From: Sphingobacterium oryzagri | GTDB taxonomy: Bacteria > Bacteroidota > Bacteroidia > Sphingobacteriales > Sphingobacteriaceae | Assembly: GCF_028736175.1 (NCBI RefSeq) | Contig: NZ_CP117880.1 | Coordinates: 3,596,001 to 3,660,000, forward strand | Length of the DNA: 64,000 nucleotides | Reading direction: 5' to 3' | Shown: positions 56,672 through 64,000 of the stretch, piece by piece | How positions within the stretch are numbered: the stretch's first letter is position 1 | How the letters are laid out: each line of letters starts with the position of its first letter | The notes under the pieces: model-generated | What the model was told of the DNA's origin: nothing | What the model saw: the letters and a program-made list of their open reading frames with translations, nothing else | Database searches by the model: none | Position numbers and translations under genes: made by a program

Positions 56672-58160
56672 ACCCCCCCCCCACCAACTCCAGGGTAATT
56701 TCGTAAGGCGTTTTCTTTTTCCAACGCGCGATCAACCAGGCGATAAAACTCAAGTTGAAAATATCAGTATTGGCCGTAACATGCAGCATAGCCAATACCT
56801 GCTGTTGGAAGTTAACGTCCGATGCTACGTTTGGCTGATCGAGGTATTTTTCCACAAATCCCACAAAATGCAAAACCCGCTCCTCGCCTATCGTCAGCAA
56901 ATAGGCTTTATACCGACGCTTGAAGCTGGTTAACCGCGATACGGCGAGATCAATATGCCCAAACTGCGCCTGCACCACTATCTCCATCAGGTTTTTTCTG
57001 ATCGTCCATAACATCCCCAACTTTTTCTCGTACCAGGCGTCGGTATGCGTGAGCAGCGCAAGCGGCCGCAGGCAAGTCCGATCATTATGTTGGGCCAAAA
57101 ACATAACCAGGCAAATGCGTAAATCATCTACATCTTCCGATTTCGACTTTTTACTCACCGTAGCAAGCGCCCGCTCAATCATGTCCAAAGCTTGATCCGC
57201 TTTGCCCGAAAAATGTAAGCTTAACGCCAGCAGCAACTGTTGCCGCAAGAAAAACATCGATCGATATGCACGTTGCTCGTCCATCAAGACATTCATCTCC
57301 CGGAGATAGGTCGCGCAAGCGTTAAAATTTTTGTTACGCAACTGGAAGTTGGCCAAAAAATAAATAATAGAAAGGTGATAAAACAAATGGCCCGGTTTCC
57401 GTTCGTTTTGGCTTTGCATAAAATCATACGTCCGCTTTACGAAACGCGCTACCAAGCCATAATTTTGATAAATCGCTGCATACTCGTTTGCGATATACAG
57501 AATCTGGTAGAGCGCCTTATATGTCATCAACTCGCTTAACGCAATTTTATACTTTCTAAGCGTAGCAAGTATCAAGCCCGTAAGGTTTACTATTTTACCC
57601 TTTAAATTGACCTCCTGCAATTCCCGACGCAAGAAGGCATAAGCCAAATTCAGCTTTGCTTCGCACTGCATATGTGCCTGGTTGCTAAGAAAGCGCTCGG
57701 TCAATTGCTCCAGTTCCTGCGCATCTTGCAGATGCACATATTGAAGCCTTAACAGATAAATATCATGCAATAAACTAAATTGCTCGAGCTTCTCCGCAAT
57801 TTTCGCTGCCCGACCAAGACACTTTAGCGCTAGCTTGGTTAAATCATGCTCAAACAAAAATCGCGCAACGACAAGCAGTCGCAACGCGTCATACCATTCG
57901 CTACTGTCGCTTTCAAATGTCTTTTGCGATAAATACAGCAACAAGCTATCCTGCAACCTTTTGCGCAAAGCATGGTAAGCATCCTTGTTTTTAGCCTTTT
58001 TATACAGCGATTTTTGAGCATTTATATCGTCAGTTTTTATCAAATCAAACAAATCGATATTCTTCACATCGTTTCGTTTATTTTTATGTTTCAAAAACTG
58101 CTTAAAATCCAGTTCATCAGTATCATTTAGGAGACCAATTAATTCCGAAAGCGTATCCAT
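56670..58160 (-). CDS. Uncharacterised helical-repeat (TPR-like) protein ending in a poly-G tract
   Basis: A protein of 496 residues, almost entirely alpha-helical, with no signal or membrane segment. Repeated helix pairs (for example LALKCLGRAAKIAEKLEQFS and ADQALDMIERALATVSKK) suggest degenerate TPR-type repeats from about residue 85 to 400. The start has LNDTDELDFKQFLKHKNKR, a pattern I associate with uncharacterised Bacteroidota proteins. The last codons are encoded by ten consecutive G residues (56682-56673) followed directly by TAA, so the end reads LELVGGG. Slippage in that tract would change only the last few residues. No function is assigned. Confidence 0.7.
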   Translation of the reverse strand: MDTLSELIGLLNDTDELDFKQFLKHKNKRNDVKNIDLFDLIKTDDINAQKSLYKKAKNKDAYHALRKRLQDSLLLYLSQKTFESDSSEWYDALRLLVVARFLFEHDLTKLALKCLGRAAKIAEKLEQFSLLHDIYLLRLQYVHLQDAQELEQLTERFLSNQAHMQCEAKLNLAYAFLRRELQEVNLKGKIVNLTGLILATLRKYKIALSELMTYKALYQILYIANEYAAIYQNYGLVARFVKRTYDFMQSQNERKPGHLFYHLSIIYFLANFQLRNKNFNACATYLREMNVLMDEQRAYRSMFFLRQQLLLALSLHFSGKADQALDMIERALATVSKKSKSEDVDDLRICLVMFLAQHNDRTCLRPLALLTHTDAWYEKKLGMLWTIRKNLMEIVVQAQFGHIDLAVSRLTSFKRRYKAYLLTIGEERVLHFVGFVEKYLDQPNVASDVNFQQQVLAMLHVTANTDIFNLSFIAWLIARWKKKTPYEITLELVGGG

Positions 58161-58291
58161 ATCCTCATTATATGTGTTAAAAATAGGTATAATTATATGA
58201 TTATATCGTCAGTATTTTCACAAATCTACCTTTCACACTTGCATTTTGCAGTGGATATTTGCTTTCATATTAATCATTAAAACAGAAAAAA

Positions 58292-58759
58292 ATGGAACCG
58301 CTAAAAAACAAAACAGAAGATCACTCGACAACGACCAAGCACGAGGAAAAAACCAGAAATCCGTTTCAACCTACCCCGGCCTTTATTGGCGCATCCTGGT
58401 TTGCTTTACTCACAGGAACGGTGGGATATTGCATTGGCTTGTGGAACGCCAGCATGGAATTGAATGAAAAAGGATACTACTTCACGATCTTGCTATTCGG
58501 CCTTTTTTCCGTGATATCCGTACAAAAAACCGTGCGCGATCGGGCCGAAGGACTTGCTGTTACGGATCTATACTATGGTCTCAGCTGGTTTGCTACTATC
58601 GCTGCCATCATTTTATTGATCGTCGGCCTGTGGAATGCCGACCTGGCGCTCAGCGAAAAAGGATTTTACGCGATGTCGTTCTGCTTGAGTGTGTTTTCGG
58701 CTATTGCTGTACAAAAAAACACGCGCGATGCCAAGATGCTCGCAGATAAAGAGCTGTAA
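58292..58759 (+). CDS. yiaA: YiaA-family inner membrane protein
   Basis: A protein of 155 residues with four membrane helices in two similar halves. The halves show GLWNASMELNEKGYYFTILLFGLFSVISVQKTVRD and GLWNADLALSEKGFYAMSFCLSVFSAIAVQKNTRD-like elements (each cited motif: GLWNA, NEKGYY/SEKGFY, VQKTVRD/VQKNTRD). This internal duplication and these motifs match E. coli YiaA closely. The N-terminus is polar (about 30 residues) and the C-terminus short. The function of YiaA is not known. It is divergent from the helical-repeat gene and 150 bp from the DUF2157 gene. Confidence 0.9.
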   Translation: MEPLKNKTEDHSTTTKHEEKTRNPFQPTPAFIGASWFALLTGTVGYCIGLWNASMELNEKGYYFTILLFGLFSVISVQKTVRDRAEGLAVTDLYYGLSWFATIAAIILLIVGLWNADLALSEKGFYAMSFCLSVFSAIAVQKNTRDAKMLADKEL

Positions 58760-58909
58760 CGTAGCGGTTGCCACCCTGCAGTGTCTTGCCCGACAAGCCT
58801 GCGGGGTTTATAATCGCCCTGCGCTTTTTCAAAAACGCTATCATTCATCAAGAAACACGACCTTAGGCTCGCCAGATCAAGGCAACCAATAGTATAAACA
58901 CATCATAAC

Positions 58910-59872
58910 ATGGAAAATATTCAACGGGAGGACATCCATCTGGTGGCAAAACACAGCAACCTTTCAGCAAATGCAATTTACGCGGCTTTGCGCGATCAGG
59001 TCTATCCAAAAGCGCATGCCTGGCACGACTTTCTACGCCTATTTTTGTTGATTTTCGGTGTAGGATTTAGCCTGCTGGGCATCGTCTTTTTTTTCGCGTA
59101 CAACTGGGCAGATTTACCCAAGTTTACCAAGCTAGGCTTAGTCGAGGGCTTACTTATTTTATTGACAGGCGCAGCCCTTTATCCCAGATTTAGTCCACAG
59201 ACCCGAAAAATAGTGCTAAGCGGAAGCGCGCTAATCGTCGGCTTACTATTTGCTGTCTTCGGCCAAATCTATCAGACAGGCGCTAACGCTTACGACTTTT
59301 TTCTCGCCTGGACAGTCTTTATCAGCATTTGGGTACTAATCGCTAATTTCACGCCGCTGTGGCTTTTTTTCCTGCTGCTGATCAACAGCACACTTATTCT
59401 ATACCAACAGCAGGTAGCAGCAGATTGGTCGCCTGTGCTGTTCAATATGGCGCTCGCTTTAATCAATGCTGCCGCACTATGCATAGGCATTGGGTTATCA
59501 AAATCAAAAACACCGCGTCGTATACCCACTTACTTTTCCAATATCCTGTCGCTTGCTTCGGTAAGCTTTGCGACGCTCGGAATCGTGATCGGGATTTTTG
59601 ATCACGACTTTACGGAGCTCGCTATAGCCGCCAGTTTTACCGCGCTCGGCTACACCTTCGCCCTGCGGCATGCATGGAAACAAGGAAATGGTTTTTACCT
59701 GGCCATCGTTTCGTTCAGCCTCATCATCATTGCTTCTGCCATCTTGCTTGACATTTTAGAACAGTTAACAAGCATTCTTTTAGTAAGTGGCTTCCTTATC
59801 GGCAGCGTAACCTATGTGGTACACCTTCTTATCCACCTTCAAAAAACAAAAACACATGGCACACCAGCATAA
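58910..59872 (+). CDS. DUF2157 membrane protein
   Basis: A protein of 320 residues. A cytoplasmic N-terminus of about 45 residues (HLVAKHSNLSANAIYAALRD) is followed by about nine membrane helices. DUF2157 features are FGVGFSLLGIVFFFAYNW near residue 50, the LPKFTKL turn, and GLLFAVFGQIYQTGANAYD near residue 115. It is the first of three overlapping genes encoding DUF2157, DUF4401 and GDYXXLXY proteins, a recurring set in bacteria. The set probably forms one membrane complex. Function is unknown. Confidence 0.85.
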   Translation: MENIQREDIHLVAKHSNLSANAIYAALRDQVYPKAHAWHDFLRLFLLIFGVGFSLLGIVFFFAYNWADLPKFTKLGLVEGLLILLTGAALYPRFSPQTRKIVLSGSALIVGLLFAVFGQIYQTGANAYDFFLAWTVFISIWVLIANFTPLWLFFLLLINSTLILYQQQVAADWSPVLFNMALALINAAALCIGIGLSKSKTPRRIPTYFSNILSLASVSFATLGIVIGIFDHDFTELAIAASFTALGYTFALRHAWKQGNGFYLAIVSFSLIIIASAILLDILEQLTSILLVSGFLIGSVTYVVHLLIHLQKTKTHGTPA

Positions 59873-60923
59873 TCATAGCGACATTTTAGCTTATTTCCAA
59901 TCCAGAACATCGGATCAAACCGAATTTCAAACCGCAGCTATTGAACGCGCGTATACCGTGCAAACGCCAAAACAAACGCTACCAATCAAGGTACTATCCG
60001 TCTTAGGCGGTTTACTGGCGGCCATTGCATTCTTCGGTTTCTTACTAATTTCCGGATGGTATTACTCGAATATCTTGTTGGCCATTTACGGCGTCATCGC
60101 GATCGGGGCAGCGATCATACTCTCCAGGCAACGAGATAATATACTACTTGATACCCTAAGCGTATCTTCGTTGATCATTGGTTTTATCCTGATTGGTACG
60201 GCTATAGCCGAATGGAATTTTCCAGAGAAAAGAATCCCACTATGCTTTATCTTCCTGGCGATACTCTGCTTTGCCTTAGCTAAAAATTACATGCTGTCGT
60301 TTGTATGCACACTGATTATTCACGGAAGCATCATCGCTTACCTGTTGAACAGCAAACAAGCAAACCTATTACCGATTTACGTTGCGCTAATCGGCGTTGC
60401 CGTCTGTTACGTACACCTCAAGGAAGCGAAGCTGCTTACCTCATCGATAGCGATACGCTACAATCCTGTAAAAATTGCCCTCATTTTTTCTTTTGTATCG
60501 GGGCTTGCCTTTCTGCGCGCTGCCTTTTTAAGTGCCGTACATCCCTACTATTTACTCGCAACATCCATCACCTGCATATTGCTCATTCTTTATCTAACGC
60601 GCCATATACTTCTTTTGATGGCTGTAGAACGTACAACGACAAAAGTGCTGGCTTACCTGCTCATTTTGCTTACGCTTGTACCCACGGCCATAACGCCGGG
60701 CATAAGTGGCGCGCTATTGCTGCTGTTACTTGGCTTCTTAACCAATTACAGAACGGGGTTTGTCGTGGCTGCCATCTCCTTACTTTATTTTATTGGCCAA
60801 TGCTATTACGATCTGCAATACAGCTTGTTAACCAAATCGATATTGCTGTTTGCATCGGGGGTTTTCTTTCTTATTTTATATTTATTTATCGCTAAATATC
60901 ATGAACAACATCAAAAAATATAA
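59856..60923 (+). CDS. DUF4401 membrane protein
   Basis: A protein of 355 residues from the ATG at 59856 (MAHQHNHSDI), overlapping the DUF2157 gene by 17 bp. An in-frame Met at 59814 would lengthen the overlap without family support. The N-terminus is soluble, and about ten hydrophobic segments follow (VLSVLGGLLAAIAFFGFLLI at about 50-70, then pairs to the C-terminus). LSRQRDNILLDTLSVSSLIIG resembles DUF4401 proteins, which usually partner DUF2157. Function is unknown. Confidence 0.8.
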   Translation: MAHQHNHSDILAYFQSRTSDQTEFQTAAIERAYTVQTPKQTLPIKVLSVLGGLLAAIAFFGFLLISGWYYSNILLAIYGVIAIGAAIILSRQRDNILLDTLSVSSLIIGFILIGTAIAEWNFPEKRIPLCFIFLAILCFALAKNYMLSFVCTLIIHGSIIAYLLNSKQANLLPIYVALIGVAVCYVHLKEAKLLTSSIAIRYNPVKIALIFSFVSGLAFLRAAFLSAVHPYYLLATSITCILLILYLTRHILLLMAVERTTTKVLAYLLILLTLVPTAITPGISGALLLLLLGFLTNYRTGFVVAAISLLYFIGQCYYDLQYSLLTKSILLFASGVFFLILYLFIAKYHEQHQKI

Positions 60924-61398
60924 GGGCGCGATTATCGTCTTAAATCTCCTCCTGCTGTTAGCTTATTTTAACAACAGCATCTTCCAAAAGGAAAAAATTT
61001 TAGCCGATGGACAGTTGATCTTATTACAACTAGCGCCAGTAGACCCGCGTTCGCTCATGCAGGGCGATTACATGCAATTGCGTTATGCGATTACCGAGGG
61101 CATCCGGCCCGATAGTGTAGGTAGAAGAGGCTATTGCGTGCTACGCGTGCTTCCGGATAACACGACACAACGCATACGTTTTCAACAGACGGCAACGCCG
61201 CTCGCTAAAGATGAACGACTTCTAGCCTACACCTCGCCTGGCAATTGGTCAATAGAACTGGGCGCCGAGTCTTACTTTTTTCAAGAAGGTCATGCGCAGA
61301 AGTATGAAAATGCGAAATACGGCGGCTTAATGATCGACGGTAAAGGCAACAGCCTGCTGGTTGGATTGTACGACAACAATTTAAAAAAAATTGAATAA
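60901..61398 (+). CDS. GDYXXLXY-domain exported protein
   Basis: A protein of 165 residues from the ATG at 60901, overlapping the previous gene by 23 bp. A signal anchor (about 8-27, IVLNLLLLLAYFNNSIF) is followed by the defining motif GDYMQLRY in SLMQGDYMQLRYAITEG, and a C-terminal beta domain ends YGGLMIDGKGNSLLVGLYD. The domain should face the periplasm. It is the third member of the DUF2157-DUF4401-GDYXXLXY set. Function is unknown. Confidence 0.9.
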   Translation: MNNIKKYKGAIIVLNLLLLLAYFNNSIFQKEKILADGQLILLQLAPVDPRSLMQGDYMQLRYAITEGIRPDSVGRRGYCVLRVLPDNTTQRIRFQQTATPLAKDERLLAYTSPGNWSIELGAESYFFQEGHAQKYENAKYGGLMIDGKGNSLLVGLYDNNLKKIE

Positions 61399-61424
61399 AC
61401 TACATGTGCTACTGCCGTAATCTT

Positions 61425-61463
61425 GCCATCCGATCGCGATCGACAGCCTTTCCTTCGGATGGC
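61425..61463 (+). terminator. Inverted repeat after the membrane trio, probable terminator
   Basis: GCCATCCGA (61425-61433) and TCGGATGGC (61455-61463) pair over 9 bp with a 21-nt loop. The following bases are only moderately T-rich, so termination may be inefficient. Confidence 0.45.
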
Positions 61464-61486
61464 AGGATTATTGACACTAGCTGTTT

Positions 61487-62554
61487 ATGGAAATAAAAAT
61501 CGCTTTACTTTACCAATCAGCCGCAGCACCAGAAACCAACGGTGTGATTAAGCCCATGAAAAATGGTGGTTATGCCGATAGTGGTGCCGACATCGCTTAC
61601 GCACTAAAAGCACAACAAGTAAATGTTATTACACCAACCAACTCGCCGCAAATAGACAACGATTTGGATTGGGTATTTCCAGACACTACAATTGGTATAC
61701 AGCGTGCCATCGAACTGGGCGCTACTGTCATTTGGCTTAACACCGTATTATATAAAGGACATCCGATCGAGCGATTTCTGGAAAACGGCATATCTGTCAT
61801 CGGTCAGCTACCCGAAGCGGTTGATCGTTTCGACGATAAATGGGTTACCAACGGATTATTAAAAGCCAACCACCTGCCTATACCGAAGTCTACGATCATT
61901 ACCCGACAAAATGTTAGCAATTTCTTGCTTAATTTTCCGTATCCGGTCGTAGCCAAACCAATTCGCGGACGCGGCAGTCAAGGGGTTCATTTCGTGGAAA
62001 GCGAAGAAATGCTGCATAGCTTGTTGCAGGAGATGTTTGCAGAGAGACAATACGGCGATGTATTGTATGTCGAAGAATTTCTCCCGGGCGAAGAATTAAC
62101 CATTACCGTTATGCCGCCCGGCACCTACCAGATCAACAACGAAGCTGTTGTTAAACCGACACATTGGGCGTTGCCACCGGTTAGGCGCTTCAACCATCAA
62201 AACGGGATTGCGCCTTACAACGGTGTCGTTGCCGTGGTTCACAATAGCGCGGTGCTTAGCACATTTGAAACCGAAATGGATAGCAGCAAACAGCTGGCTG
62301 CACAATGCGAGATGGCGGCGAGCATCGTTAATGCCCGTGCACCCATACGCATCGATTGCCGCGCAAATGCCGCCGGTAAATTCTTTTTGTTTGACCTCAA
62401 TATGAAACCCAACATGACTGGCCCGTCGAGGCCCCATCGGCACGACCAAGCTAGTTTAACAGCGCTTGCAGCAAAAAGTATCGGCTGGGATTTCCATAGC
62501 CTGGTTGCGAATATCGCCAATCAGTATTGGTCGTATGCAAAAAAAACTTCGTAA
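61487..62554 (+). CDS. ATP-grasp enzyme (D-Ala-D-Ala ligase-like)
   Basis: A protein of 355 residues, no signal peptide. The N-terminal about 110 residues form a Rossmann-like part (KIALLYQSAAAPETNG, GATVIWLNTVLYKGHP). An ATP-grasp fold follows: NFPYPVVAKPIRGRGSQGVHFV (phosphate-binding loop), DVLYVEEFLPGEELTITVMP (ligand loop) and the metal-binding end IRIDCRA...FFLFDLNMKPNMTGPSR. This arrangement fits carboxylate-amine ligases related to D-Ala-D-Ala ligase, but the usual substrate residues cannot be assigned. It has its own gap on both sides and may be single. Role unknown. Confidence 0.82.
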   Translation: MEIKIALLYQSAAAPETNGVIKPMKNGGYADSGADIAYALKAQQVNVITPTNSPQIDNDLDWVFPDTTIGIQRAIELGATVIWLNTVLYKGHPIERFLENGISVIGQLPEAVDRFDDKWVTNGLLKANHLPIPKSTIITRQNVSNFLLNFPYPVVAKPIRGRGSQGVHFVESEEMLHSLLQEMFAERQYGDVLYVEEFLPGEELTITVMPPGTYQINNEAVVKPTHWALPPVRRFNHQNGIAPYNGVVAVVHNSAVLSTFETEMDSSKQLAAQCEMAASIVNARAPIRIDCRANAAGKFFLFDLNMKPNMTGPSRPHRHDQASLTALAAKSIGWDFHSLVANIANQYWSYAKKTS

Positions 62555-62626
62555 ACAAGCTACGCCACAGTAATCGGCATGCGATTTTTTGTCGGACACC
62601 AACAGCTTACTAAAAAAAATAGTAAC

Positions 62627-62649
62627 TTCGCTTCTACACCGGAAGCGAA
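62627..62649 (+). promoter_or_regulatory. 8-bp dyad directly before the GHKL start codon
   Basis: TTCGCTTC (62627-62634) and GAAGCGAA (62642-62649) are perfect inverted copies with a 7-nt spacer that ends at the ATG (62650). TAACTTCG (62623-62630), a poor -7 box, overlaps the left arm. It could be an operator for a dimeric repressor, or an mRNA hairpin over the start. Confidence 0.45.
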
Positions 62650-63924
62650 ATGAAAAACAATACCAACATTACCAATGCGAGTATAGAATCTGCGGGACTG
62701 CCTAAAGATTACAAAAATGCGATTGCGGAATACATTTGGAACGGATTTGATGCAAAAGCCACGCAGGTAGCCATCCGATTTGAGAGCAACGAACTGGGCT
62801 ATCTTCAGCAAATTAGTTTTGAAGACAATGGCGAAGGGATCGATCACAGCACGTTAAACCGTTCATTTGGCAACTTTCTCGATTCGATCAAACGCAACAG
62901 CTTAAAGCGCAGTTCCTATACACGCGGTAAAAAAGGAAAAGGTCGGTTCTCCTTTTCGTTATTTGCCACGCGCGCTACCTGGAAAACCCGCTATCGGGAT
63001 GTCAGCGCAGCCGTACGCGCCTACGACATCATCATCGATAGGCATCAAAAAGAAACCTACGAAGATTCGTTTCAAGTGGAAGCTACAGACCAACAGCCCG
63101 GCACGACGCTCCTGCTCGAAGGCATATTCGGACTGGATGCAGCCTATCTAACGTCAGATGCCTTCCATCATTTCCTGGCACAAGAGTTTGGCTGGTTTCT
63201 TTTTTTAAACAAAGAACAAAATTTTGAAATAACCTTAAATGGCAAGCCACTTTCCTATCAGCAGCTTATCGCTGAAAACGAAATTGTGAAATGGGATATT
63301 GCAGGCGATGACGAGCATGCATACAGCTTTACCGTCAACTACATTCGTTGGAAGGAAAATATTGGTGACCGCTATTACTATTATTTTTTAAACGCACACA
63401 AAACAGAAATCGCAAAAGAACTGACGAGTTTCAACAACAATGCTATTGATTTTCATCACAGTGTATACATCCAATCGGCCTTTTTCAACGGCTTTGATCA
63501 GGAAACGGTCGAAATAAGCCGCGATGAAAACCTCTTCAGCAGCTTGCACCAGCACCTGGTCTTTAAAAAACTGAACAGCGAGCTTCGTAGTTTACTGGAC
63601 AGGAAACAGAAAAAATTTGTGCGGGAGGAAGTTGCGGAAAACATGCTAACGGACTTACTCAATAAGCATATTTTACCTACGTATACCGAAAGACCTAGCG
63701 ATCAACAACGAAAAACGACACTTCTGCTCCTGCTTAAAGAGCTTTGTATTGCCGAGCCCAAGGTATTCGCCAGCATGAAATCAGACTACATCAAAGCCTA
63801 TCTGGGCTTTATTGATTTGCTCCTTCAAACGGAGAAGCGATCACGTATTTTAGAGGTTATCGAGCAGACGCTACCGCTAGCTGAAAAAGAACGAATGCAC
63901 ATCGCAGCAATCTTGTCCACGTAG
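62650..63924 (+). CDS. GHKL-type ATPase (Hsp90/MutL/MORC-like fold), possibly C-terminally truncated
   Basis: A protein of 424 residues. The Bergerat-fold motifs are intact: N-box AIAEYIWNGFDAKATQV (about 25-41), G1 box FEDNGEGIDHS (about 57-67) and G2 box TRGKKGKGRFSFSLFA (about 95-110). The next about 150 residues (FQVEATDQQPGTTLLLEGIF, ITLNGKPLSYQQLIAEN) resemble the transducer part, and the rest is helical (LLRSLLDRKQKKF-like region, LADIL end). There is no signal. The stop at 63922-63924 is followed by sequence that reads sensibly in the next frame (AGT at 63923 on: SSRIVNSIRLYR), so the family's C-terminal domain may have been lost by mutation. Some relatives are in defence islands, but none of the neighbours here is a defence gene. 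Confidence 0.72.
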   Translation: MKNNTNITNASIESAGLPKDYKNAIAEYIWNGFDAKATQVAIRFESNELGYLQQISFEDNGEGIDHSTLNRSFGNFLDSIKRNSLKRSSYTRGKKGKGRFSFSLFATRATWKTRYRDVSAAVRAYDIIIDRHQKETYEDSFQVEATDQQPGTTLLLEGIFGLDAAYLTSDAFHHFLAQEFGWFLFLNKEQNFEITLNGKPLSYQQLIAENEIVKWDIAGDDEHAYSFTVNYIRWKENIGDRYYYYFLNAHKTEIAKELTSFNNNAIDFHHSVYIQSAFFNGFDQETVEISRDENLFSSLHQHLVFKKLNSELRSLLDRKQKKFVREEVAENMLTDLLNKHILPTYTERPSDQQRKTTLLLLLKELCIAEPKVFASMKSDYIKAYLGFIDLLLQTEKRSRILEVIEQTLPLAEKERMHIAAILST

Positions 63925-64000
63925 TTCTCGTATCGTCAACAGCATCAGGCTGTATCGCCTATCATAAAAGTAACAGGTTGTCCTAACTCCTGCCGCAAAA

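Noticed and set aside
62650..63924. GHKL ATPase as part of a phage-defence island
   Set aside because: Neighbours are an ATP-grasp enzyme and uncharacterised membrane proteins; no nuclease, helicase or restriction gene accompanies it in the window.

Overview
The window looks like a chromosomal segment of a Bacteroidota bacterium, most probably of the family Sphingobacteriaceae (Sphingobacterium or Pedobacter type). The reasons are two SusC/SusD pairs, a hybrid two-component regulator, an ECF sigma/FecR pair of the Bacteroides-expansion type, many lipoproteins with a Cys lipobox, DUF families typical of the phylum, and repeated TAnnTTTG promoter -7 boxes. I saw no tRNA, rRNA, CRISPR array, transposase or phage gene. 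The species is an inference.

Layout. 1-2247: 5' part of a TonB-dependent receptor that runs off the left edge. 2788-6836: a four-gene efflux system (ATPase, lipidated adaptor, permease, TolC-like channel). 6953-8302: a MutS-related ATPase, followed by about 0.9 kb without genes. 9177-11247: two translationally coupled membrane-bound AraC-type regulators. 11381-30319: a complete polysaccharide utilisation locus. It has a divergent HTCS regulator (26243-30319), a susC-susD-three-lipoprotein-DUF4488 unit, and a second unit of a GH16-GH43 fusion and a GH2 beta-galactosidase. Similar G-run direct repeats lie about 80-110 bp upstream of both units and are the best candidate HTCS operator. The enzymes suggest a galactose-rich glycan, perhaps arabinogalactan or galactan. 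30409-31620: an MFS exporter.

31780-39738: an ECF sigma factor, FecR anti-sigma factor, STN-containing SusC, SusD and a TPR-thioredoxin lipid/periplasmic protein in one direction. This is a trans-envelope signalling and import unit. 39739-40377 has no protein gene but carries a convincing promoter-to-terminator unit on the minus strand, a candidate small RNA of roughly 135 nt. 40378-42063: a PepSY membrane protein and a small unknown protein. 42250-44748: three tightly packed hydrolase-type genes.

44816-54405 is the most unusual region. One minus-strand run of six genes encodes a fimbrillin-like lipoprotein fused to a DRGH nuclease, a second fimbrillin-like lipoprotein, a TonB-dependent receptor, a DUF5689 lipoprotein broken by a frameshift, a secreted endonuclease/exonuclease/phosphatase-family enzyme and a clostripain-type cysteine protease. 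I read it as a candidate cell-surface system for binding, cutting and importing nucleic acid, possibly with a pilus-like or proteolytically matured component. That function is inference.

54862-63924 is mostly housekeeping or uncharacterised: a J-domain/KTSC protein, a DUF2167 protein, a helical-repeat protein ending in a G10 tract beside a 20-unit heptanucleotide repeat, YiaA, a DUF2157-DUF4401-GDYXXLXY membrane trio, an ATP-grasp enzyme and a GHKL ATPase whose C-terminus may be broken.
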